DNA from: Verrucomicrobiia bacterium
GTDB taxonomy: Bacteria; Verrucomicrobiota; Verrucomicrobiia; Verrucomicrobiales; Akkermansiaceae
Length of the DNA: 20,243 bases
Assembly: GCA_947460915.1 (NCBI GenBank)
Contig: CANHKJ010000025.1
Span: 1 to 20,243, forward strand
Reading direction: 5' to 3'
Shown here: positions 7,962 through 16,530 of the stretch, in pieces
Layout of the letters: every line of letters begins with the position of its first letter
How positions within the stretch are numbered: position 1 is the stretch's first letter
The notes under the pieces: model-generated
Told to the model about the DNA's origin: nothing
Database searches by the model: none
The model's input: the letters and a program-made list of their open reading frames with translations, nothing else
Program-made: the position numbers and the translations under genes

Positions 7962-8945
7962 ATGAATCCAAACACTGTAATCAGTATCATCGTTCCGCTA
8001 GATAATGACGCTTCGCTCATCAAGGACGTTGTTCAGGAAATCGATCAGGTGATGGGTAAGGCATTCCGCTTCTTCGAAATCGTCTTGGTTGACGATGGCT
8101 CTGTAGATAATACCTCAGAGGTGGTCACCCAACTACTTAAGTCCATTCAGCGTGTGCGCTACCAGCGACTTTCGCGTTCATTTGGCAGGGACATTTGTCT
8201 TTCGGCTGGAATTGAATCTGCTATCGGTGACTACGTGGTAACTCTCAACCCGCGGATAGATCCTATCGGCATTCTGCCGGAAATCATTCAGCAGTGTAAA
8301 GAATGCGGTGGCATCGTTCATGGTATTGCAGAAAATCCGCTCTCTCGCAGCTGGGTACGCGACATCATCGGTAGTACTTTCCGCAAGTATTGCCGCAAGC
8401 ATCTCGGGGTGGAAATCAAACGCGGTGTTTCTGACCTTCGCGTCATGAGCCGACAGGCAGCGAATGCTCTACTCCAAATCCGAGAGCAGAGCCGACACCT
8501 CCGTGTGCTTACTCTTATGCTGGGCTACAATCATGGTTTTTTCCCTTATATGATTTCATCAAGGGAAGGTAGCCTCCGCAAAGACGCATTTCGCAATGAA
8601 CTTTCCACAGCCATCGATCTGCTCACCGCAAATACGCGCCATCCACTTCGGGTCATCACATGCATCGGCATGTTGGGAGCTGGCCTCAATTTGCTCTACG
8701 CATTCTATGTTGTTGCGATGTTCCTCACCAATCCTAGAGTAGTATCTGGATGGACAACTAGCTCTCTTCAGCTCAGCGGAATGTTCTTTCTCGTTTGCTC
8801 CATCCTAACGGTCATGAGCGAATATCTGGGTACTGTTCTCCGTGAAGTTCGCGGCAGACCACTCTACTTTATCGCAGAGGAGGCGACCAGTTCCGTTCTG
8901 CTCGAGGATACCGTGCGCTCCAGTCTTGTAAAGGAGTCTGTGTAA
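7962..8945 (+). CDS. GtrB/ArnC-like GT2 membrane glycosyltransferase
   Basis: GtrB/ArnC enzymes transfer a sugar from a nucleotide donor to undecaprenyl phosphate. This 327-residue protein has the GT2 start ISIIVPLDND, DDGS at 44-47, SDLR at 157-160 (the family's SDFRL motif, D158), two C-terminal membrane helices at about 230-255 and 267-288, and the signature SEYLGTVLREVRGRPLYFI at 286-304. The usual DADLQDPPE metal-binding motif is replaced by LNPRIDP at about 95-101. Both aspartates of DXD are therefore missing at their expected place, so activity, metal use or donor range may differ from the family. It lies next to a GT-C-like gene, as in Gtr serotype-conversion systems. Confidence 0.9.
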   Translation: MNPNTVISIIVPLDNDASLIKDVVQEIDQVMGKAFRFFEIVLVDDGSVDNTSEVVTQLLKSIQRVRYQRLSRSFGRDICLSAGIESAIGDYVVTLNPRIDPIGILPEIIQQCKECGGIVHGIAENPLSRSWVRDIIGSTFRKYCRKHLGVEIKRGVSDLRVMSRQAANALLQIREQSRHLRVLTLMLGYNHGFFPYMISSREGSLRKDAFRNELSTAIDLLTANTRHPLRVITCIGMLGAGLNLLYAFYVVAMFLTNPRVVSGWTTSSLQLSGMFFLVCSILTVMSEYLGTVLREVRGRPLYFIAEEATSSVLLEDTVRSSLVKESV

Positions 8946-9001
8946 GGCTAATGTGCTTTCATCAATGAGCGCTTATACGCTTCGCATACTAACAAAAAAT
9001 C

Positions 9002-10915
9002 ATGCCATCCAAGTATCCGAAATTCTCTGACTTGTCGAATCAGGCCATTCCTACGGTGCTTCGCTATGCAGGCGTTTGGTTGATTTTGGTTGTATGGTGT
9101 CAGTTGGTGGGCTGGACTTTGTCATGGTTTGGTGCTCTAACGATAAGCGGTTATATGGCCGCATCTCCCGTTGCTCTGGTTGCGATCATCGGTTTTTGGT
9201 ATGCCACCCGTCCTATGGCAGTCCGCTCATTCTCAAGCCGATCGTGGCTGCGACGCGCCAAAACGTCACCGGCTCTTTTGGCATGGTGTCTTGTAACTTT
9301 GTTGATTTTCATTGGAGCTGCTACGAATCCACCGTCGAATTATGACGGTGTTACCTATCGTCTACCTCGGCTCCTATACTGGCTTCAGGAGAATCGCTGG
9401 CATTGGATAGATGGCCTCGACATGCGTCAAAATGTCAGTGCTGTTGGCTTCGAATGGATGATGGCGCCATTCATTTTTTTCACGCGTAGTGATCGCGGAT
9501 TGTTTCTGATCAACTTTCTTCCTTTTCTGTTGTTGCCTGGTCTGTTTTTTGTGGCTTCAAGCGGCCTGGGCGTCCGCAAGAAGGTAGCTCGCTGGTGGAT
9601 GTGGGTTTGGCCCATGGCTTACGGTATTGCCCTGCAGGCTGGGAGTATTGGTAATGATTTAGTGCCAGCGTCACTTGCTCTTGCGTCGTTAGCCTTCGCA
9701 GCACATGCTCTGCGGGAAAGACCTGTGTTTTGGTTGTTTTTATCTGCGCTCGCAGCGGCCGCAATGACAGGTATCAAGGCCACTAGCCTCCCACTTGCTC
9801 TGCCACTCGGAGTATATTGGCTCTGGGTGGCATGGAATACACTAGGATGGTATAGTACTGCGCGTGTTGCTGTCACCTCGATTCCATTGGTCTTGCCAGC
9901 AAGCTTTTTACCAATGGCTCTTCTCTGCATTATCAACACGGGAGTGTGGACAGGAAACCCAAATAACCGCCACGGAGCGGAAGCAGGGCACCCAGTTGCT
10001 GGCATCATTGGCAACTCTCTTGAAATATTGGGTGGAATGGTGCAGCCGCCTTTGTTGCCAGCAAGCAAAACAATCAATGAATCTATACAAAAGCTGATCG
10101 AAGACCAAGAATGGTATCGCTGGGCAATTGAACAATACCCAAGGTTTAAAATTGCTCTGGGTAACGAATTACCAATGGAGGAATTTTCAGGTTTAGGGCT
10201 TGGTATCACCGCTCTTCTATTCCTAGCATTATCATCAAGTATCTTTATCAAGGGTATTCACAGCAAATCTCACTCACAGCTTCAGAGGGCGATAATCATT
10301 ACGCTAATCGTCGCAGTGCTCACATTTTTGAGCAAGATGGGTACTGGAGGAGCCGTAAGGCTTTCTCTTCCATACCTGCCGCTGGTAATCTTGTGTTTTC
10401 TGTGTGGGGTACGTAATATGAGATACGCCAAATACCCATCCCTTGCTCTGATGCAACTTATCCCCGCTTTGTTCATTCTTCCTGCAATCATCTTAAATCC
10501 AAATCGCCCGCTATTACCTGTAGACTTATTATCCACAAACGAAGCACTGCCTACAGCATTCAAACAGAGAATTGTCAATGTTTATGGAGCTTATCAAAAT
10601 CGAGCTTCTATTCTGTCTCCATTGCTAGAACAAGTCCCGTCAGGCGTCACCATCGGATTTGCAGGTGGTTCAGACCACTCAGCATTGGGTCTTTTCAAAC
10701 CTTACGGTTCCAGGCGTGTTGTTAACCTCTCACCTCGGACAGAGGATGAAGTGAACTGGATCATTGCTACCGAAGAAGGGTTTGAGCGTCGTATGGATTT
10801 CACACTTAACGAATGGAAAGCTTTAAAAAAATTCGAAAAAGTCACAGACCTTGAAATCGTGTCCAAGGTCTCTGCGGGATCCGAAAAATGGTTTGTCTAC
10901 AAAAGAATCAAATAA
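9002..10915 (+). CDS. GT-C-like polytopic membrane protein, probable lipid-linked-sugar glycosyltransferase
   Basis: This 637-residue integral membrane protein has roughly ten or more hydrophobic segments and a hydrophilic C-terminal tail from about residue 540. The first large loop after a helix near 90-107 reads NPPSNYDGVTYRLPRLLYWL. It matches the pattern in ArnT/PMT-related GT-C proteins, where the aspartate (here D115) is catalytic, followed by a conserved tyrosine, Leu-Pro-Arg and a tryptophan. Such enzymes take a sugar from polyprenyl phosphate and add it to a glycan or lipid outside the cytoplasm. The GtrA-like and GtrB-like genes upstream would supply and flip the donor. I cannot name the donor or acceptor. 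The fold assignment rests on the motif and topology only. Confidence 0.75.
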   Translation: MPSKYPKFSDLSNQAIPTVLRYAGVWLILVVWCQLVGWTLSWFGALTISGYMAASPVALVAIIGFWYATRPMAVRSFSSRSWLRRAKTSPALLAWCLVTLLIFIGAATNPPSNYDGVTYRLPRLLYWLQENRWHWIDGLDMRQNVSAVGFEWMMAPFIFFTRSDRGLFLINFLPFLLLPGLFFVASSGLGVRKKVARWWMWVWPMAYGIALQAGSIGNDLVPASLALASLAFAAHALRERPVFWLFLSALAAAAMTGIKATSLPLALPLGVYWLWVAWNTLGWYSTARVAVTSIPLVLPASFLPMALLCIINTGVWTGNPNNRHGAEAGHPVAGIIGNSLEILGGMVQPPLLPASKTINESIQKLIEDQEWYRWAIEQYPRFKIALGNELPMEEFSGLGLGITALLFLALSSSIFIKGIHSKSHSQLQRAIIITLIVAVLTFLSKMGTGGAVRLSLPYLPLVILCFLCGVRNMRYAKYPSLALMQLIPALFILPAIILNPNRPLLPVDLLSTNEALPTAFKQRIVNVYGAYQNRASILSPLLEQVPSGVTIGFAGGSDHSALGLFKPYGSRRVVNLSPRTEDEVNWIIATEEGFERRMDFTLNEWKALKKFEKVTDLEIVSKVSAGSEKWFVYKRIK

Positions 10916-11298
10916 AAATCAGTGACTAACAGCCAACGGACTTTCGTAGATAAAACTTAAATTTTGTTGTTCTTTTAATCACGCGAGCCTATTTCTCGTA
11001 ACACACTAATATTTGCAGACATCAGCATTTCAAATACTGTTTTCCTCCCCTGCGCCTTTGATTTATTAGCAGCACAATAAGACTGAACAAATTCATTTTT
11101 GCTCACAAACTAGCTTTTAAAATTCGTAGGCCGAGACTAAAAGTTTTCCTCATTTCGTGAATTTCTTTACACTGTAGAAATTGTTAACCATATCAGCGCG
11201 TCAAATAGCAGGTAAAGAGTAGGAGTTCCGACTTTAAGACCTTTAGACTGCTCAGCTTTTTTTCTTCCTGTTTATTTCAGCTTTTCAGTTTTACCTCC
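10916..11298. other. AT-rich gene-free gap upstream of the polymerase gene
   Basis: These 383 bases are AT-rich and hold no convincing gene on either strand. A 43-codon minus-strand frame (GTG at 11104-11106 to TAA at 10975-10977) is open but has nothing else to recommend it. No strong promoter or terminator was recognised. Its length and base content suggest a transcription boundary or a recombination joint between the module upstream and the polymerase/rfb genes downstream. Confidence 0.5.
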
Positions 11299-12837
11299 AT
11301 GGACTCCTCTAAAATTAAATTGATTATCTTTGGTATTGTTATAACGTTTGTAGCACTATATCTCGGCGTATCAGCGGCTTCTGCGCAATTTGAGGCTGTC
11401 GCTTGGGTAGTTGGCTCTCTGACCGTCATTTCTTGTATGATGATGGGCCGTAGCATTTGGTTGCTGATCCCCTTTTTGGCAGCAGTCAATTTGAATCTAC
11501 GAATTCCGACAACCCCGAGTTCTTTAATGGTAGCTCAAGTATTGGTGATCGGGTTCTCTGTGTTATTCTTCGCCGCACGGAGGATTTCATTACGTCCTAC
11601 TTTCACAGAACTGGAGTGGTGGATGATTGGCTTGACTCTCATGGTTGGTCAGGTGTATGTTCGTCATCCTACAGGAGTGTCTTTTGCCGGTTCGGATACC
11701 GTGGGTGGCAAAGCATACATCACCTATGGTCTGACCTTGGTTTCCGCATTTTACTTGAGCTGGCTCGTAATTGACCAAAAAGATTTGAAGCGGATTTTTC
11801 CTCTCGTTGTTTTAGGTAGCTTCATCAATTTGGGCATAGGTGTGCTCGGAAAACTTTTTCCTATCGTAGGATATTTCACGGGAGCAAAATTTGAAATGTC
11901 TGGTTCTCCAACGGGAGCGCAAGATTCAAAAGCCGCGTCGCGATTTCTTGAGTTAGCTACTTTCGGTCAAAAGCTGTCATTGTTAGTTGCTAGCCTTAAA
12001 AACCCACTGCTTGCTGCCTTAAACCCCTTATGGTTACTTGTAATTTTAATTTCCTTAGCAGCTGCTCTCTATGGAGGCTTTCGGAGTGGTGTCATGGCGG
12101 TCATCCTCACTTACGTGGTTGGCACATGGTATCGAGGAGGTTTCGTTGCTGTGTTGGTAGGATCTGTGCTAGGGTGTGGAGCCATCACTGCTTTAGCCGT
12201 AGTGAACCTTGTCTCTCCTCTCCCACCCAATATCCAGAGATCGCTAACCTTCCTTCCTGGCACTTGGGAGCAACGCTACATTGATGATGCCGAGGGATCT
12301 ACCGATTGGCGGGTAGAAATTTGGATTGAGGTATTGACCACGGATCGTTGGATCAAAAACAAGGTTTTTGGTGATGGTCTTGGCTTCTCGAAGGCAAATT
12401 TGGAATACGTCAAGAGCTTATCGAAGATGCAAGGCACAGGCATCAGTGGTTTTGATTTGCACCGTGAGACTATTCTTGCCAATGGTGACTACCACAGCGG
12501 TCCTGTTTCCACCATTCGCGTGATCGGTTATGTCGGATTGCTCTATCTACTGGTCTTCCAAATCCGCTTGATGGTTCTCACGCATCGGCAGATTCTGCGC
12601 TGTCGCGGTACGGAATGGTTTCCGCTCGCCCTCTTGATCGGTATTCCCATCATGTGGCAACCAGTTTTCTTCCACGTTTTTTTTGGTGATTTTCGAAGTG
12701 AAGCGGCGGGCATTTTGATCAGTTGTGGGATGATTCGCATCTTGCAACGCTGGCTCCCACTTCCCGAGTATTCCAAATATAGAGCTCCAGTGATTGTTCC
12801 TTTGGCCGTTCAGCCGCGGGCTCTAGCTCAGCGGTAA
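11299..12837 (+). CDS. O-antigen polymerase/ligase-like membrane protein (Wzy/WaaL type)
   Basis: This 512-residue membrane protein has about 10-12 hydrophobic segments. A large hydrophilic loop spans about 305-400, typical of Wzy polymerases and O-antigen ligases that join lipid-linked repeat units in the periplasm. Visible landmarks are GGFRSG (259-264), at the place of the family's short arginine motif, DWRVEIWIEV in the loop, and NGDYHSGPVSTIRVIGYVG (395-413), close to the NGxxHN-type motif of O-antigen ligase-like proteins. Whether it polymerises or ligates cannot be decided by sequence. The start ATG follows a pyrimidine-rich leader. It ends 32 bases before rfbF. Confidence 0.82.
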   Translation: MDSSKIKLIIFGIVITFVALYLGVSAASAQFEAVAWVVGSLTVISCMMMGRSIWLLIPFLAAVNLNLRIPTTPSSLMVAQVLVIGFSVLFFAARRISLRPTFTELEWWMIGLTLMVGQVYVRHPTGVSFAGSDTVGGKAYITYGLTLVSAFYLSWLVIDQKDLKRIFPLVVLGSFINLGIGVLGKLFPIVGYFTGAKFEMSGSPTGAQDSKAASRFLELATFGQKLSLLVASLKNPLLAALNPLWLLVILISLAAALYGGFRSGVMAVILTYVVGTWYRGGFVAVLVGSVLGCGAITALAVVNLVSPLPPNIQRSLTFLPGTWEQRYIDDAEGSTDWRVEIWIEVLTTDRWIKNKVFGDGLGFSKANLEYVKSLSKMQGTGISGFDLHRETILANGDYHSGPVSTIRVIGYVGLLYLLVFQIRLMVLTHRQILRCRGTEWFPLALLIGIPIMWQPVFFHVFFGDFRSEAAGILISCGMIRILQRWLPLPEYSKYRAPVIVPLAVQPRALAQR

Positions 12838-12869
12838 CTTGTCGATTTAATTCTACCCTTATTCTCTTT

Positions 12870-13634
12870 ATGAAAGCAGTCATCCTTGCAGGTGGATTAG
12901 GTACTCGCCTATCCGAAGAAACCGCCACCAGACCGAAACCCATGGTGGAAATCGGTGGACGTCCCATTCTCTGGCACATTCTCAAAATTTATAGTTCCCA
13001 TGGGATCAATGATTTTGTCATTTGTGCTGGTTACAAAGGCTACATCATCAAAGAATACTTCGCGAATTATTTTTTGCATATGTCTGATGTGACTTTTGAT
13101 ATGGCGAACAATAGCATGCAAGTGCATCACAAAAATGCTGAACCATGGAAGGTGACCATCATTGACACGGGTGATGAGACCATGACGGGTGGTCGCATCA
13201 AACGCATTGCTCCTTATGTCGACGGAACTTTCTGTTGCACTTATGGCGATGGGGTAGGGGATGTCAACATTACCGAACTCATCGATTTCCATAAATCGGG
13301 TAAGAGAAAAGCGACACTCACGGGGGTGCAGCCACCAGGCCGATTTGGCTCGGTCAATCACGAGGGAGATGTTGTGAATTCTTTTCAAGAAAAGCCAGAG
13401 GGTGATGGTGCCTGGATCAATGGTGGATTTTTTGTGTTAGAGCCCTCTGTGTTCGATGAAATCGAATCTGATAGCACGATTTGGGAACGTCAGCCCTTGG
13501 AAAATTTGGCCAAGCAGGGCGAATTAGGTATCTACAAACACAAAGGTTTTTGGCGTCCCATGGACACGCTACGTGACAAACACGAATTAGAAAATTTGTG
13601 GGATAGCGGCAAAGCGCCTTGGAAGAGTTGGTAA
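12870..13634 (+). CDS. rfbF: Glucose-1-phosphate cytidylyltransferase
   Basis: It makes CDP-glucose from CTP and glucose-1-phosphate, the first step of the CDP-3,6-dideoxyhexose route. The 254-residue length is that of the family. Visible motifs are the nucleotide-binding LAGGLGTRLSEET (6-18), RPKPMVEIGGRPILWHI (21-37) with the conserved K23, and TYGDGVGDVN (124-133) with the metal-binding aspartate D127 in the family pattern. The rest, including GRFGSV, INGGFFV and FWRPMDTLRDK, matches RfbF throughout. It starts a run of genes in pathway order: rfbF, rfbG, rfbH, then rfbS and rfbE. Confidence 0.97.
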   Translation: MKAVILAGGLGTRLSEETATRPKPMVEIGGRPILWHILKIYSSHGINDFVICAGYKGYIIKEYFANYFLHMSDVTFDMANNSMQVHHKNAEPWKVTIIDTGDETMTGGRIKRIAPYVDGTFCCTYGDGVGDVNITELIDFHKSGKRKATLTGVQPPGRFGSVNHEGDVVNSFQEKPEGDGAWINGGFFVLEPSVFDEIESDSTIWERQPLENLAKQGELGIYKHKGFWRPMDTLRDKHELENLWDSGKAPWKSW

Positions 13635-13693
13635 CACAGGGGCGGCGACCCTCACGCCCCATTCACATTACATCCCAGTCCTTTACCCTTTCC

Positions 13694-14833
13694 ATGTTTT
13701 CTTCATTCTATAAAAACAAACGCGTTTTCCTCACAGGGCATACAGGCTTTAAGGGTTCTTGGCTTGCCGAGTGGTTGTTGATACTCGGTGCCGAAGTCCA
13801 TGGCTATGCATTGGATCCACAGCCACATGAGGTTTTGTATCATCAGTTGGGCTTATCTCGTCGCTTGTCTTCTGATACTCGTGCCGATCTAGCGGATCGT
13901 GCTGCCTTGCAGCGTGCCATTGAAAAAGCCAACCCAGAGGTAGTGCTGCATTTGGCCGCGCAGCCTCTCGTCAGACTTTCCTATGAGATCCCCATCGAGA
14001 CATTTGCTACCAATGTGATGGGCACAGCACATGTGTTAGAGAGCATTCGGTTACGCGGAAAGCCTTGCACCGTTGTCTGTGTTACCACGGACAAATGCTA
14101 CGAAAATCGGGAGTGGCTTCATGCCTATCGGGAAGAAGATGCCATGGGGGGCTATGATCCCTACAGCGCTAGCAAAGGCGCGGCAGAATTAGTCATTGCA
14201 TCATATCGAAAAAGCTTCTTTGGCGCTTCGACCTGTGATTCCAAGAAAACTCCTGACATCAGGCTTGCCTCTGCTCGCGCTGGCAATGTCATTGGCGGCG
14301 GAGATTGGGCACTCGATCGCATTGTTCCCGATTGCATCAGAGCCTTGCGCAAGGGGGAGAGCATTCCTGTGCGCAATAAAATTGCTACACGCCCATGGCA
14401 ACACGTGCTTGAGCCTCTCAGTGGCTACTTGTGGCTGGCAGCCTCGCTCGCATCGGCAGAAACTTGTTCCGACTCTGTGGTGGCGGACTCCGCGTCCTTG
14501 CTTTCTTCGGCATTCAACTTCGGCCCCGCTTTGACAAGCAATCGCACCGTTGCGCAATTGGTTCAAGAGCTGATCAAGCATACGGGAGGTAACTGGACGG
14601 ATGCATCAGATCCGCACGCCGTTCATGAGGCATCCAAGTTGAATCTCGCTACCGATAAGGCATTTCATATGCTCCAATGGCAATCCGTATGGAACTTTGA
14701 GCAGACCATCGCCACCACGGCCGAATGGTATCAACAGGAGCTAGACACACCAGATGTTTGCGCTCTCACTCAGCAGCAAATTCAAATGTATCAGCAATGC
14801 GCTACGGCCAAGGAATTAACATGGTCCCGCTAA
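13694..14833 (+). CDS. rfbG: CDP-glucose 4,6-dehydratase
   Basis: This NAD-dependent extended SDR converts CDP-glucose to CDP-4-keto-6-deoxyglucose. From the chosen ATG it has 379 residues, a normal length, with GHTGFKGSW (15-23), LHLAAQPLVR, TTDKCYEN (131-138) and the active-site tyrosine and lysine in YSASK (Y157, K161). The frame runs further upstream to 13619, overlapping the rfbF end, but those residues (including QGRRPSRPIH) look like untranslated leader. ATG at 13694 follows a pyrimidine-rich stretch and puts the Rossmann strand at the usual distance. The gap to rfbF is 59 bases. Confidence 0.96.
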   Translation: MFSSFYKNKRVFLTGHTGFKGSWLAEWLLILGAEVHGYALDPQPHEVLYHQLGLSRRLSSDTRADLADRAALQRAIEKANPEVVLHLAAQPLVRLSYEIPIETFATNVMGTAHVLESIRLRGKPCTVVCVTTDKCYENREWLHAYREEDAMGGYDPYSASKGAAELVIASYRKSFFGASTCDSKKTPDIRLASARAGNVIGGGDWALDRIVPDCIRALRKGESIPVRNKIATRPWQHVLEPLSGYLWLAASLASAETCSDSVVADSASLLSSAFNFGPALTSNRTVAQLVQELIKHTGGNWTDASDPHAVHEASKLNLATDKAFHMLQWQSVWNFEQTIATTAEWYQQELDTPDVCALTQQQIQMYQQCATAKELTWSR

Positions 14834-14864
14834 AATTTTTTTCATCAAGATCCGAATCACCTTC

Positions 14865-16502
14865 ATGTCTCCTAACGAAATCAAAGCAGAAATCCTTCGT
14901 CTCACCCGCGAATACTCGAAACTAACTCATGCCAGCAATCGCCCCGGAGATGATCCAGCGAGGCCGCTGTTTTCTCCTGGGCAAACCATTCCGTATGCGG
15001 GACGTGTTTTTACCGAAGATGAAGTGGAAGCTGCGGTATCGACCACATTGGACTTTTGGCTCACCCTCGGCCCCGAAGGTGAGGCCATGGAAAAAGAATT
15101 GGCCGAGTTCATGGGCGTCAAGCACAGCTTATTAGTCAATTCGGGCTCCTCTGCCAATTTGGTGGCCCTCAGTGCACTAACCACTCACAAATTGCCAGCA
15201 CACAAAAGGATCCGCCCAGGCGACGAAATTATTTCTGTAGCCGCTGGATTTCCCACTACGGTGACACCCATTATCCAATGCGGTGCGATCCCTGTTTTCA
15301 TCGATGCGAAAACCTCAACGGGTAACGCGAATTGCAGCCAATTGGACGCCGCCTACTCTCCCGGTAAGACCAAGGCCGTCATGATGGCTCACGCCTTGGG
15401 CAATCCCTTCGAACTCGTTACCGTCCTCGATTTCTGCAAAAAATACGATCTGTGGCTCATCGAAGACAACTGTGATGCGCTCGGCTGCACCTACACTCTT
15501 CCTTTAGAAAAAGCAAAAGAACTAGGGCTGGATCATCTCATTAAGATCGCTGAAAAAGGAGAGCACCCTATCATCCGCATTCATACGATCAACAACGGGG
15601 ATCGTGCCAATGCTCCCGATCTTCAAGCATCCACCTTAGGAACTGAGACAATGTTCCTTACCGCCCCTACTGGTTCTTTTGGTGATATTTCGACTCAATC
15701 ATTTTACCCTCCGCATCATCTCACCATGGGCGAAGGCGGCGCGGTCAATATCATACGTCGCGCCCCGCTGAAAACCTATGCAGAAAGCTTCCGCGATTGG
15801 GGACGTGATTGCTGGTGTCCATCTGGGAAAGATGATACCTGCGCCAAACGCTTTCAGTGGCAACTCGGCGAATTGCCGAAAGGCTACGATCACAAGTATA
15901 TCTATTCCCATCTCGGGTTCAATCTGAAACCACTTGATCCGCAAGCCGCCATCGGGCGTGTGCAGTTGCGTCGTCTACCCGAGTTCATTGAGGCGCGGAA
16001 ACGCAATTGGGAGCAATTACGCCGCGGTCTACACGGTCTAGAGAATGTGATCGAGTTTGCTCTGCCTACTCACGCAACTGCCTGGCACCCCAGTGATTCC
16101 GCGGATCTCAACTCCCATTTTTCTTGGGATTCCTCGCAGTGCAGAACAGATTGTTCGTGGTTTGGTTTCAAGATGACCATCAAGGAATCAGCGCCCTTCA
16201 CTCGAACAGAATTAGCTCAAGAAATGGATCGCCATAAAATTGGCAACCGCATGCTTTTTGGCGGAAATTTAGTACGTCAACCTGCTTTCGTGCAGCTGAA
16301 GCGCGACAATCCATCTGCGTTCCGAGTCGCCATGCCTGTAAGTGATTCAGATGCCGTAAGCTCAGTTCTCCCAGCAGCGGATCGCATCATGAACCAAAGC
16401 ATTTTCTTGGGCACGTATCCTGGATTAACTTCGGAGCAAATCGACTACATGGTTCAGGTTATTCGTGATTTTGTCATCAGTAAAACTTCTCAGACGATGT
16501 AA
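14865..16502 (+). CDS. rfbH: CDP-4-keto-6-deoxyglucose 3-dehydrase (E1), enlarged
   Basis: E1 uses pyridoxamine phosphate and a [2Fe-2S] cluster to remove the C-3 hydroxyl of CDP-4-keto-6-deoxyglucose; a separate reductase (E3) supplies electrons. The four cysteines described for E1 are present: C203 in EDNCDALG, and C316, C318, C326 in the RDCWC...DTC stretch, with the same spacing as the Yersinia enzyme for the last three. FYPPHH (280-285) carries histidine where related aminotransferases have lysine. The protein has 545 residues against about 437 in Yersinia E1. A surplus of about 55 residues lies between C203 and C316, mostly at about 214-269; smaller ones are near 400-430 and 470-502. 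The insertion holds no motif I recognise. Confidence 0.95.
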   Translation: MSPNEIKAEILRLTREYSKLTHASNRPGDDPARPLFSPGQTIPYAGRVFTEDEVEAAVSTTLDFWLTLGPEGEAMEKELAEFMGVKHSLLVNSGSSANLVALSALTTHKLPAHKRIRPGDEIISVAAGFPTTVTPIIQCGAIPVFIDAKTSTGNANCSQLDAAYSPGKTKAVMMAHALGNPFELVTVLDFCKKYDLWLIEDNCDALGCTYTLPLEKAKELGLDHLIKIAEKGEHPIIRIHTINNGDRANAPDLQASTLGTETMFLTAPTGSFGDISTQSFYPPHHLTMGEGGAVNIIRRAPLKTYAESFRDWGRDCWCPSGKDDTCAKRFQWQLGELPKGYDHKYIYSHLGFNLKPLDPQAAIGRVQLRRLPEFIEARKRNWEQLRRGLHGLENVIEFALPTHATAWHPSDSADLNSHFSWDSSQCRTDCSWFGFKMTIKESAPFTRTELAQEMDRHKIGNRMLFGGNLVRQPAFVQLKRDNPSAFRVAMPVSDSDAVSSVLPAADRIMNQSIFLGTYPGLTSEQIDYMVQVIRDFVISKTSQTM

Positions 16503-16530
16503 TTGTTTGATTGATTCCCTTTTTGTCACA

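Noticed and set aside
8964..8982. Small inverted repeat (agcg/cgct) before the GT-C-like gene
   Set aside because: The stem has only 4-5 pairs; too weak for a terminator or operator.
11166..11194. TTTACA and CATATC, 17 bases apart, upstream of the polymerase gene
   Set aside because: Spacing is ideal, but the -10 box matches only 3 of 6 bases, and the host's promoter consensus is unknown.
13619..13693. Longer rfbG with an upstream start
   Set aside because: It would overlap rfbF and add 25 residues unlike the family; the ATG at 13694 gives a normal length and N-terminus.
16465..16530. Longer form of the secreted protein beginning inside rfbH
   Set aside because: It would put 22 residues ahead of a clear signal peptide, which should be N-terminal.
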